Source: an uncultured Lachnospiraceae bacterium
GTDB taxonomy: Bacteria; Bacillota; Clostridia; Lachnospirales; Lachnospiraceae
Direction: 5' to 3'
Length of the DNA: 50,471 bases
NCBI GenBank assembly: GCA_947367855.1
Contig: CANBFE010000029.1
Coordinates: 1-50,471 of the forward strand
Under the pieces are notes generated by a model that saw only the letters and a program-made list of their open reading frames with translations, made no database searches and had not been told where the DNA came from. Shown here one piece after another: positions 41,620 through 50,471 of this stretch. Numbering within the stretch: position 1 is the first letter of the stretch; the number at the start of each line of letters is the position of its first letter. Made by a program: the position numbers and the translations under genes.

Positions 41620-42090
41620 GTGGGAAATAATATGAATACAAATCAGATTATTATCATTGCAGGCCTGGCGGTTGCGGCCATGATGTTCAGTGCGGTGCTT
41701 TATCTGCGGCAGCGCAGGCGGAGGGAACGCCCGGAAGAATACGACCTGATGGAAGGCCATGAGTTTGAGTACTACTGTGCAGAGCTTCTGGAAAAGTGTG
41801 GTTTTCTGGAGGTGGAAGTTACGAAGGGAAGCGGCGACTACGGCGTGGATGTACTGGCGGAAAAGGATGGCGTAACCTATGCCATACAGTGCAAATGCTA
41901 CAACGGGCCCGTGGGAGTCAAGGCAGTGCAGGAAGCCTATGCAGGCAGGGATTATTATGACAGGATGGTGGGAGCGGTGCTTACAAACCAGTATTTCACC
42001 CAGCCTGCGGCGGAGGCTGCCAAAAAACTCAAGATACTCCTGTGGGACAGGGAGTATCTTGAGGATCTGGTGGAACAGTCCATGTCATGA
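41620..42090 (+). CDS. Membrane-anchored Mrr-type nuclease domain protein
   Basis: A 156-residue protein with one N-terminal membrane span (IIIIAGLAVAAMMFSAVLYL) followed by a short Arg-rich linker and an Mrr_cat-like PD-(D/E)XK domain. The active-site pattern is DYGVDVLAEKDG then AIQCKCY, giving Asp and Q-x-K. The GTG at 41620 is 7 bases after AAGAAGG; an ATG at 41632 is the alternative. True Mrr cuts methylated DNA, but a membrane anchor and the lack of a specificity domain suggest a different role, such as cleaving incoming DNA at the membrane (speculative). Its stop overlaps the stop of the convergent DUF885 gene. Confidence 0.8.
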   Translation: MGNNMNTNQIIIIAGLAVAAMMFSAVLYLRQRRRRERPEEYDLMEGHEFEYYCAELLEKCGFLEVEVTKGSGDYGVDVLAEKDGVTYAIQCKCYNGPVGVKAVQEAYAGRDYYDRMVGAVLTNQYFTQPAAEAAKKLKILLWDREYLEDLVEQSMS

Positions 42091-43908
42091 TCCCGTTTCC
42101 AGGAGGCGCTGCCGGAGGGAGAGGAAATCCGACGGTCCGCAGTCCAGATAGAAGGTGTGGAAGCGGCGGTCCGTGTATTCCGTGCCCCAGGTTTCCCGGG
42201 CCAGATCCTGCAGGGACAGGATCTCCAGATAACCCAGGTAATATTTCAGGTAGTTGCAGGGACTCTGCAGGATGTAATTGTAAACGGAGCGGGCGGACTC
42301 CAGGTCCCTGATGCCCAGGTTTTCCAACAGCCTGGCAATCTGGCTGAAAGAGGCGTTTTCATAATGGATCATGATGTCTATGAGGGAGTAAAGGCATAGC
42401 TGCAGACTGCGGTTGCGGGCTTCCAGGCAGGCTGTAAGGGCGGCTGTCTCCTGTCCGTTTTCCCTTAGGAGGTCGGCTGCGTAGCCATAGGAGAGGAATT
42501 CCACATACAGAGCCCAGCCTTCCTGGTATCCGCCGTACCAGAGCAGTTCCCTGGCGGGCCGTTCCTTTCGGGCCAAAACGGAGCGGTTGTGGTAGACAGT
42601 CTGGTACAGGTGGCCCGGATACCCCTCATGGGCCAGGGTGGTATACAACTCCAGGCCTTCCGGTGTTTTTTGGCGGTTGATGTAGATGCTGTTGGTGTCC
42701 GTATCATCCAGGGGAGCGGTGAGGTAAAAGGCCGGGGCGCAGTAGTCCTCCAGGTTTTGGGAAACCGCTTTTACGGCAATGGAGGTTGCGCTGCCCGGAA
42801 GGGAGGGAAAGTCCTCCTTTATTCTTTCCTGCAGATCCAACAGCATCTGGGATGCATTCTTGTAGGGAAAATCTTTTGTGGTGTCCAGAGTCAGGCTTCT
42901 GACAAGCTCCGGGTTATTTTCCGTAAGCTTTTTGATCTCTCCAAACTCCGCCGAAAAGCGGTTCTTGAGCATTTCCAGTATTTCCTCTACCGGACGGTAG
43001 GATCCGGTCTCCGATATCAGGAGCAGTTCATAATAAGCTTTTCCCTCCGGCAGGGATGCCAGTCCTGCAGGGACGACGGATTCATCTTCCAGGAGGAGAA
43101 GTCCGTCGCCCAGGGCAGAATAGGCGGGAAGAAGTACGGTTTTTAACAGTCTGTCGTTTTGTGACAGATAGAGCGAAGCCTCCTGGGCGGTTATGGTATT
43201 TTCCTGAAGCAGGCTGTCCAGACGCTCCCGGAAAGTGGTCTGCAGAAAGTGAGTGTCACTTTCCAATGCCTCTTTTGTGACAATTGTGTCACATTGACGG
43301 CGGACTTCCCTGAGAAACGGGGCGGGCATGATAAATCCGGCAGCAGCCTTTTCCTGCTCATACACAAGCAGGGATGCAAGGTACTCGTCGGTCTGATCCA
43401 ACAGGGCCAGATAATCCTCCACATCCCGTCTGGTCCGGAAGGTATATTCGGCCAGAAGGATGGGGAGATTGGTCTGGGTGCCGGAAACCGGGGAGAGCGG
43501 CTCCCCGTAATAGGGATAGCTGCTCAGCGCAAGGGAATTTTCCAGAGACCGGACAAGCAGCTGCAGCAGGTTGGCATCATCCCTGGAGAGCTTTTCGCTA
43601 TGTAAGGATTTCAGGGAGGACAGAAGGTTCTCGGTCTCTGCCTGTCCCCGGAGGGCGCGCCCGGCATCATAGCAGGAGAGGACGGGGCTGTAATCATGGA
43701 TTCCGAAATTCTCCGGATTGGCCAGGGTGTAATGCATGCTGAGGGTATTGGACCGCATTTCTTCCAGGAACAGTTCCCCTGTAATATTGGTAAAACGCTT
43801 TTCGTCCCGGCGGTGGAAAAAAAGGAGAAAGACCATTCCGGAGAAGGCCAGCAGGAAACCAAGGCCAAAGAGCAGCTGGCGGAAGGAAATGGATGAATGC
43901 TTTTTCAA
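42085..43908 (-). CDS. DUF885 family protein with N-terminal membrane anchor
   Basis: A protein of about 607 residues. After a basic start, the stretch LLFGLGFLLAFSGMVFLLF is a signal anchor, so the enzyme part probably lies outside the membrane. Near residue 425 the HEGYPGH motif appears, a metal-ligand pattern of the DUF885 family, which is related to metallo-carboxypeptidase-like enzymes. I chose the TTG at 43908 because AGGTGA lies 5-6 bases before it and the protein then begins with KKHSS ahead of the anchor; in-frame starts further up extend into the divergent promoter area. Substrate is unknown. Confidence 0.78.
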   Translation of the reverse strand: MKKHSSISFRQLLFGLGFLLAFSGMVFLLFFHRRDEKRFTNITGELFLEEMRSNTLSMHYTLANPENFGIHDYSPVLSCYDAGRALRGQAETENLLSSLKSLHSEKLSRDDANLLQLLVRSLENSLALSSYPYYGEPLSPVSGTQTNLPILLAEYTFRTRRDVEDYLALLDQTDEYLASLLVYEQEKAAAGFIMPAPFLREVRRQCDTIVTKEALESDTHFLQTTFRERLDSLLQENTITAQEASLYLSQNDRLLKTVLLPAYSALGDGLLLLEDESVVPAGLASLPEGKAYYELLLISETGSYRPVEEILEMLKNRFSAEFGEIKKLTENNPELVRSLTLDTTKDFPYKNASQMLLDLQERIKEDFPSLPGSATSIAVKAVSQNLEDYCAPAFYLTAPLDDTDTNSIYINRQKTPEGLELYTTLAHEGYPGHLYQTVYHNRSVLARKERPARELLWYGGYQEGWALYVEFLSYGYAADLLRENGQETAALTACLEARNRSLQLCLYSLIDIMIHYENASFSQIARLLENLGIRDLESARSVYNYILQSPCNYLKYYLGYLEILSLQDLARETWGTEYTDRRFHTFYLDCGPSDFLSLRQRLLETGS

Positions 43909-44005
43909 AGAATCACCTGAAATAATCAATATTGATACATTGTATGGGGGAGTCGGTCCTGTCATGCTTCCTTTGGGACATTTGCCGCAAAAACGCCCGG
44001 TTTTC

Positions 44006-44034
44006 TTGACTTTGCCCCTGTTTTTTTCTATACT
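44006..44034 (+). promoter_or_regulatory. Promoter of the FGGY kinase and araD
   Basis: TTGACT (44006-44011), 17 bases, TATACT (44029-44034). Leader about 58 bases. Confidence 0.8.
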
Positions 44035-44098
44035 GGTAAACAGAGGGGCAGAGAACATGCCGGGACAGGGAATGTCCGGACGGGAAGAGAGGTAATGC

Positions 44099-45715
44099 AT
44101 GAGCGAAGGAATCAGGAAAACGATTCAGGAAGGCAGGGCGGTTCTGGGACTGGAGTTTGGCTCCACCCGTATCAAGGCGGTACTGGTGGATGAGAGCCAT
44201 CAGCCTGTGGCGCAGGGATGCTGGGACTGGGAGAACAGTCTGGTGGATAATGTCTGGACCTATTCCCTGGAGGACATCTGGGAAGGGCTTAGGGGCTGCT
44301 ATGCAAATCTGGCGGAAGATGTGCGGGCAAAATACGGGGTACCCCTGACGAAGCTTGCTGCTTTGGGATTTTCCGGCATGATGCATGGTTATATGCCTTT
44401 TGACGCAGAGGGGGAGCTGTTGGTGCCGTTCCGCACCTGGCGCAATACCATGACGGAGGAAGCCTGCAGGGAGCTGACTCCCCTGTTTCAGTTCAATATT
44501 CCCCAGAGATGGAGTATTGCCCATCTGTACCAGGCAATTTTAAACGGTGAAGAGCATGTGGGGAAAATAGCGTATCTGACTACACTGGCAGGATACATTC
44601 ACTGGAAGCTTTCCGGAAACGGCCCTGAGGGCGGCGCCCGTGTGCTGGGAGTGGGGGAAGCCTCAGGTATGTTTCCCATTGATTCCGGGATCTGTGATTA
44701 TGACCGGAAAATGGCAGAGAAGTTTGACAGCCTGGTGTCAGACCGGGGCTACGGATGGAAGCTGAGGGATATTCTGCCCAAAGTGCTGCGGGCCGGAGAG
44801 GAGGCGGGCTGCCTGAGTCCGGAGGGGGCGAGACTGTTGGACGGCAGCGGTAATCTGCAGCCGGGGATTCCCATGTGTCCTCCGGAGGGCGATGCGGGTA
44901 CTGGCATGGTGGCCACTGACAGCGTAAGGGTGCGCACGGGAAATATTTCCGCGGGAACCTCTATCTTTTCCATGGTGGTCACGGAGAAGGCCCTTTCAAA
45001 GGTGCATGAGGAGATCGACATGGTTACCACGCCGGACGGAAGCCCGGTCGCCATGGTGCACTGCAATAACTGTACTTCGGATTTGAATGCCTGGGTGAGT
45101 CTGTTCGGGGAATTTGCCGGAAAACTGGGTGTGAATGTGGATAAGAATGAATTGTACGGCATGCTGTACAGGGAGGCACTGGCCGGGGATGCGGACTGCG
45201 GGGGCCTGATGGCGTACAATTATTATGCAGGAGAGCCTGTCACCGGGCTGAATGAGGGCAGACCCATGTTTGTCCGCACGCCGGATGCGAAATTTAACCT
45301 GGCAAACTTTATGAGGAGCCATTTGTACAGCTCCATGGCAGCGCTGAAAATCGGAAATGATATCTTAAGAAAGGAAGAGCAGGTAAGGGTGGACTCCCTT
45401 ACAGGGCACGGCGGGCTTTTTAAGACGCCTGTGGTGGGTCAGCGGCTTATGGCTGCAGCCATGAATACCCCGGTGACCGTGATGGACACCGCAAGCGAGG
45501 GCGGCGCATGGGGCATGGCTGTACTGGCGGCTTACAGATACGAAAAAGGGGAGAACGAGACCCTGCCGGATTACCTGGAAAAACGGATTTTCGCAGGGCA
45601 GACGGGAAGCACCATGGAACCCGGGCCGGAGGATGTGGCGGGTTTTGACAGATTTATTGAGAAATATAAGAGTACTCTGCCTGCAGAGAAGGCAGCGGTG
45701 GAGGGACTTGTTTAG
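44099..45715 (+). CDS. FGGY family carbohydrate kinase, probably ribulokinase-like
   Basis: A 538-residue sugar kinase. GLEFGSTRIKAVLVD is the first phosphate-binding loop, ALGFSGMMHGYMPFD the substrate region, and TGNISAGTSIFSMVV with ASEGGAWGMAVLA the C-terminal ATP-binding parts. FGGY kinases phosphorylate ribulose, xylulose, glycerol and others. Ribulokinase activity is the best guess because L-ribulose-5-phosphate 4-epimerase follows after 53 bases. GAGAGG lies 7 bases before the ATG, which overlaps an out-of-frame ATG. L-arabinose isomerase is not in the window, so the pathway is incomplete here. Confidence 0.82.
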   Translation: MSEGIRKTIQEGRAVLGLEFGSTRIKAVLVDESHQPVAQGCWDWENSLVDNVWTYSLEDIWEGLRGCYANLAEDVRAKYGVPLTKLAALGFSGMMHGYMPFDAEGELLVPFRTWRNTMTEEACRELTPLFQFNIPQRWSIAHLYQAILNGEEHVGKIAYLTTLAGYIHWKLSGNGPEGGARVLGVGEASGMFPIDSGICDYDRKMAEKFDSLVSDRGYGWKLRDILPKVLRAGEEAGCLSPEGARLLDGSGNLQPGIPMCPPEGDAGTGMVATDSVRVRTGNISAGTSIFSMVVTEKALSKVHEEIDMVTTPDGSPVAMVHCNNCTSDLNAWVSLFGEFAGKLGVNVDKNELYGMLYREALAGDADCGGLMAYNYYAGEPVTGLNEGRPMFVRTPDAKFNLANFMRSHLYSSMAALKIGNDILRKEEQVRVDSLTGHGGLFKTPVVGQRLMAAAMNTPVTVMDTASEGGAWGMAVLAAYRYEKGENETLPDYLEKRIFAGQTGSTMEPGPEDVAGFDRFIEKYKSTLPAEKAAVEGLV

Positions 45716-45768
45716 CGGCTCATCGAAATCACTGAAGATATGAAAATATAAAAGAAAGGGGCGCGGAT

Positions 45769-46470
45769 ATGTTAGAGGAACTGAAAAAACTGGTATGCGA
45801 AGCAAACAGGGATCTGCTCAGGTACGGACTGGTGACGTTCACCTGGGGCAATGTAAGCGCGATTGACCGCGAGAGCGGGTTGTTTGTCATCAAGCCAAGC
45901 GGGGTGGAATATGACAGACTGAATCCGGAAGACATGGTTGTGGTAGACCTGGAAGGCAGAAAGGTGGAGGGCAATTACAATCCTTCTTCCGATACCACAA
46001 CCCATGGGGAGCTCTACAGGGCTTTTCCGGAGATCGGGGGGATTGTGCACACCCACTCTTCCTATGCAACAAGCTGGGCCCAGGCGGGCAGAAGCATTCC
46101 ATGCTACGGAACTACCCATGCGGACTATATTTACGGGGAGGTTCCCTGTGTCAGATGCCTTACTGCGGAGGAGATTGCGGATGCCTATGAGGAAAACACC
46201 GGAAAACTTATAGTCAGCGAATTTCTGCGCATGTGCAAGGACCCCTTATCCGTCCCGGCAGTGCTGTGCAGGAATCACGGACCTTTCACCTGGGGAAAGG
46301 ATGCCAGGGAGGCGGTGCACAATGCGGTGGTTCTGGAGGAAGTGGCAAAGATGGCCTACCGCACCGAAATCATCAATCATCATGTGCAGCCTGCGCCGCA
46401 GGAGCTGATGGACAAACATTATTACAGAAAGCATGGGGCAAACGCCTACTATGGCCAGAGAGGGCAGTAA
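45769..46470 (+). CDS. araD: L-ribulose-5-phosphate 4-epimerase
   Basis: AraD converts L-ribulose-5-phosphate to D-xylulose-5-phosphate, linking L-arabinose use to the pentose phosphate pathway. The 233 residues carry the class II aldolase zinc ligands in VHTHSSYATSWAQ (two His) and CRNHGPFTWG (third His), the catalytic aspartate in TTHADYIYG, and the C-terminal tyrosine in AYYGQ. AGAAAGGGG precedes the ATG. It is cotranscribed with the FGGY kinase. No T-run follows its stop, only a small CCTGCC/GGCAGG hairpin. Confidence 0.93.
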   Translation: MLEELKKLVCEANRDLLRYGLVTFTWGNVSAIDRESGLFVIKPSGVEYDRLNPEDMVVVDLEGRKVEGNYNPSSDTTTHGELYRAFPEIGGIVHTHSSYATSWAQAGRSIPCYGTTHADYIYGEVPCVRCLTAEEIADAYEENTGKLIVSEFLRMCKDPLSVPAVLCRNHGPFTWGKDAREAVHNAVVLEEVAKMAYRTEIINHHVQPAPQELMDKHYYRKHGANAYYGQRGQ

Positions 46471-46550
46471 GGGAAAGTCGCTGCCTGCCCAGGCAGGTTA
46501 AAACAGGCTGAAATAATGTGAAAATTCGCTGAAAATTCCTGAAAAACTTA

Positions 46551-46579
46551 TTGACAGAACATCTGCAAGCATCTATAAT
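46551..46579 (+). promoter_or_regulatory. Promoter of the rpsL-rpsG-fusA operon
   Basis: Perfect consensus: TTGACA (46551-46556), 17 bases, TATAAT (46574-46579). The leader is about 80 bases. Confidence 0.9.
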
Positions 46580-46668
46580 AATATAGCGTGCGTGCGGATG
46601 TTTTGTTTTTCGGACATTCAGGCACTACACGGCAGATCATTTTTATTTTAAGAAAGAGGTGAAACAGA

Positions 46669-47091
46669 ATGCCAACATTTAACCAGTTAGTAAGAAAAGG
46701 ACGCCAGACCTCTGTAAAGAAGTCTACCGCACCGGCCCTCCAGAAGGGATACAACTCTCTGCGCAAGAAGGCTACGGATGCATCTGCTCCCCAGAAGCGT
46801 GGTGTGTGCACTGTTGTAAAGACTCTTACCCCCAAGAAGCCTAACTCAGCTCTGAGAAAGATCGCCAGGGTACGTCTTTCCAACGGAATCGAGGTTACAA
46901 GCTATATTCCCGGTGAGGGACATAACCTGCAGGAGCACAGCGTTGTTCTGGTCCGCGGCGGCAGGGTGAAGGACTTGCCCGGTACCAGATACCACATTAT
47001 CCGTGGTACTCTTGATACCGCAGGGGTTGCCAACAGGAAGCAGGCCCGCTCCAAGTACGGCGCCAAGAGGCCCAAGGCTGCAAAGAAATAA
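46669..47091 (+). CDS. rpsL: 30S ribosomal protein S12
   Basis: S12 sits at the decoding centre of the small subunit. The 140-residue protein is the long Firmicute form, with an insert before the first conserved loop. Both loops that carry streptomycin-resistance changes are wild type: TPKKPNSALRK (Lys57) and RGGRVKDLPG keep their lysines, so no resistance mutation is seen. AGAAAGAGGTGA precedes the ATG. It opens the str operon; the gene before it is araD, which is unrelated. Confidence 0.98.
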   Translation: MPTFNQLVRKGRQTSVKKSTAPALQKGYNSLRKKATDASAPQKRGVCTVVKTLTPKKPNSALRKIARVRLSNGIEVTSYIPGEGHNLQEHSVVLVRGGRVKDLPGTRYHIIRGTLDTAGVANRKQARSKYGAKRPKAAKK

Positions 47092-47437
47092 GTTCCGGCA
47101 GAATCAGGAGCTGTTTTTTTGAAATGAGCGTCATCTTTGGTCCACAAAAACGAAACTAAGAAAGTGTTGGAATTCTGTAATGCATATAGCATAACGACAG
47201 GAAAATGTCTGGTACAGATAAACAGCGCGAACACTTGGGGAAACACATGTGAGTACCGATGATCTATTGAACGGCGGCGGAATTTGCTGCCAAAGTGTCC
47301 TGTAGACAGGATACGGAGCAGACACCGGTTTCCGGAAAGACACCGCACAGGGCTTTCAGGAGGCGCAGATAGCAGACCGGATAGTCTGGCGTATCACAGG
47401 ATACAGAGCACACTTCATGAATAAGGAGGGAAGAACC
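47092..47437 (+). other. 346-base spacer between rpsL and rpsG
   Basis: A long gap for an operon of this kind. A run of seven T follows a weak hairpin about 20 bases after rpsL. TCCTG-TAGA-CAGGA (47298-47311) forms a hairpin, and ACAGGATACGGAGCAGACAC (47306-47325) returns imperfectly at 47396-47413. No ORF with a ribosome site was recognised. Confidence 0.6.
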
Positions 47438-47908
47438 GTGCCACGTAAAGGACATATTCAGAAAAGAGATGTATTGGCAGATCCTTTATACAATAACAAA
47501 GTGGTGACAAAGCTGATCAACAATATCATGCTTGACGGCAAGAAGAGTGTCGCACAGAAGATTGTATATGGTGCATTTGCAAAAGTAGAGGCAAAATCAG
47601 GCAAGCCCGCTCTGGAAGTATTCGAAGCGGCAATGAACAATATTATGCCTGTTCTGGAAGTAAAGGCCAGACGTATCGGCGGCGCAACCTATCAGGTGCC
47701 CATCGAGGTAAGGGCGGAGAGACGTCAGGCGTTGGGACTCCGTTGGCTGACCATGTTCTCCCGCAAGAGAAGCGAGAAGACTATGGAGGACAGACTGGCA
47801 AACGAGATTCTTGATGCATCCAACAATACCGGATCCGCAGTCAAGAGAAAAGAAGATATGCACAAGATGGCAGAGGCAAACAAAGCGTTTGCACACTACA
47901 GGTTCTGA
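47438..47908 (+). CDS. rpsG: 30S ribosomal protein S7
   Basis: S7 starts assembly of the 3' domain of 16S rRNA and lies at the mRNA exit. The start is GTG at 47438, giving exactly 156 residues, the common length; AAGGAGG lies upstream and an in-frame ATG seven codons earlier lies before that site. PRKGHIQKRDVLADP is the standard opening, RAERRQALGLRWL and ANKAFAHYRF the standard C-terminal regions. In E. coli S7 is the translational repressor of this operon; whether that holds here cannot be judged. Confidence 0.98.
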   Translation: MPRKGHIQKRDVLADPLYNNKVVTKLINNIMLDGKKSVAQKIVYGAFAKVEAKSGKPALEVFEAAMNNIMPVLEVKARRIGGATYQVPIEVRAERRQALGLRWLTMFSRKRSEKTMEDRLANEILDASNNTGSAVKRKEDMHKMAEANKAFAHYRF

Positions 47909-48089
47909 TATCCTGCAGGGAAAATGCTGTGGCGTCCTGTGAATTCCGGATTTTGCAGGAGGGTGTTTGACACCATAATATACAGGAGGCCGCAGTTTAC
48001 CGCGAAAGCCGGTCTGCCGTCAGGCAGCGCATGGACTTTTGAAGTGTATATTTTCAGGTATTAAGAAATAAGTATAGGAGGAAAAAATC

Positions 48090-50252
<2,163 letters not shown>

Positions 50253-50298
50253 CCATTGGATTTATTGCTAAAAAGTGTTAATAATATTTAAAAATAGC

Positions 50299-50327
50299 TT
50301 GAAAAACCTCTGGTTATTTACTATAAT
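50299..50327 (+). promoter_or_regulatory. Promoter of tuf
   Basis: TTGAAA (50299-50304), 17 bases, perfect TATAAT (50322-50327). The -10 box lies inside the inverted repeat ACCTCTG (50307-50313) / CAGAGGT (50328-50334). Confidence 0.85.
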
Positions 50328-50350
50328 CAGAGGTAGCCGAGATAAAAGCG

Positions 50351-50376
50351 CCGAGTGTGCGGAATGCGCTTCGGCG
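50351..50376 (+). other. Hairpin in the tuf leader
   Basis: CGCCGA and TCGGCG pair around GTGTGCGGAATGCGCT, which can form a smaller inner stem. No T-run follows. It lies in the 90-base leader between the tuf promoter and its ribosome site. Confidence 0.5.
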
Positions 50377-50425
50377 AAGAGGATGTAAGAAAATAAGTTT
50401 CATTAATTGAAGGAGGACTTTAATA

Positions 50426-50471
50426 ATGGCAAAAGCTAAATTTGAAAGAACTAAGCCCCATTGTAACATTG
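50426..50471 (+). CDS. tuf: Elongation factor Tu (first 15 residues)
   Basis: The window ends inside this gene. The visible MAKAKFERTKPHCNI is the standard Firmicute EF-Tu opening, just before its first GTP-binding loop. GAAGGAGG lies 10 bases before the ATG. Position directly after fusA agrees with the usual str operon order, but it also has a strong promoter of its own. Confidence 0.95.
   Translation, partial: MAKAKFERTKPHCNI

Noticed and set aside
46669..47091. Streptomycin-resistance mutation in rpsL
   Set aside because: Both critical loops keep their lysines, so the gene reads as the sensitive form.

Overview
The window looks like a piece of chromosome from a gut-type Lachnospiraceae bacterium (class Clostridia, phylum Bacillota). 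The evidence is the strong AGGAGG-type ribosome binding sites, several GTG and TTG starts, near-consensus sigma-A promoters, MsmX-dependent style sugar importers that carry no ATPase of their own, the azlC-azlD pair, the carboxyspermidine route to spermidine, and protein families typical of this group (YitT, DUF1667, CmpB-type permease, pssA/psd pair). No phage, IS element, CRISPR array, rRNA or tRNA was recognised. Genus and species cannot be fixed from sequence reading alone.

Layout. 1-2919: end of an LplB/LplC-type sugar importer (two permeases and a lipoprotein binding protein). 3074-9400: azlCD amino-acid exporter, a GH43-like protein, a PLC-like protein, and polyamine genes (nspC, then aguA-aguB). 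9521-13242: a two-gene ABC exporter. 13249-14589: a duplicated CmpB-type membrane protein on the minus strand. 14831-15277: a Vsr-like nuclease. 15274-20051 (minus): a tocopherol-cyclase-like protein, an Rrf2 regulator, a GlpA-like flavoprotein with a BFD-type iron-sulfur domain, a second flavoprotein and a DUF1667 protein. 20130-20331: a structured palindromic repeat. 20483-22644: a Crh-like protein without the phosphocarrier histidine, and an amylosucrase-like enzyme. 22781-27469: a 32-residue membrane peptide, YitT, and a phospholipid block (PAP2, flippase-like, pssA, psd). 27542-39542: a LacI regulator divergent from malE-malF-malG, pullulanase, 4-alpha-glucanotransferase, a debranching-type enzyme and a HAD phosphatase. 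39626-41372: an ABC-2 exporter (minus). 41620-46470: an Mrr-like anchored nuclease, a DUF885 protein, a FGGY kinase and araD. 46669-50471: rpsL, rpsG, fusA and the start of tuf.

How the genes fit together. The centre is an alpha-glucan unit: MalE/F/G would bring in maltodextrins, pullulanase and the debranching-type enzyme would open alpha-1,6 branches, MalQ would reshuffle alpha-1,4 chains, and the divergent LacI protein is the obvious local regulator. The Crh-like protein beside the amylosucrase-like enzyme suggests a link to carbon catabolite control. AguA and AguB turn agmatine into putrescine, and NspC finishes spermidine once carboxyspermidine has been made; arginine decarboxylase and carboxyspermidine dehydrogenase are not in the window. 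PssA and Psd together make phosphatidylethanolamine.

The least explained features are the paired hairpin repeat that appears to supply a promoter element to the cyclase-like gene, the promoter-terminator-gene arrangement ahead of the pullulanase, a large hairpin between malE and malF, a minus-oriented terminator with no minus-strand gene feeding it, the small membrane ORF ahead of yitT, and a perfect hairpin spanning two overlapping stop codons. I did not find a clear undescribed multi-gene system. All family assignments come from reading motifs, without database searches.
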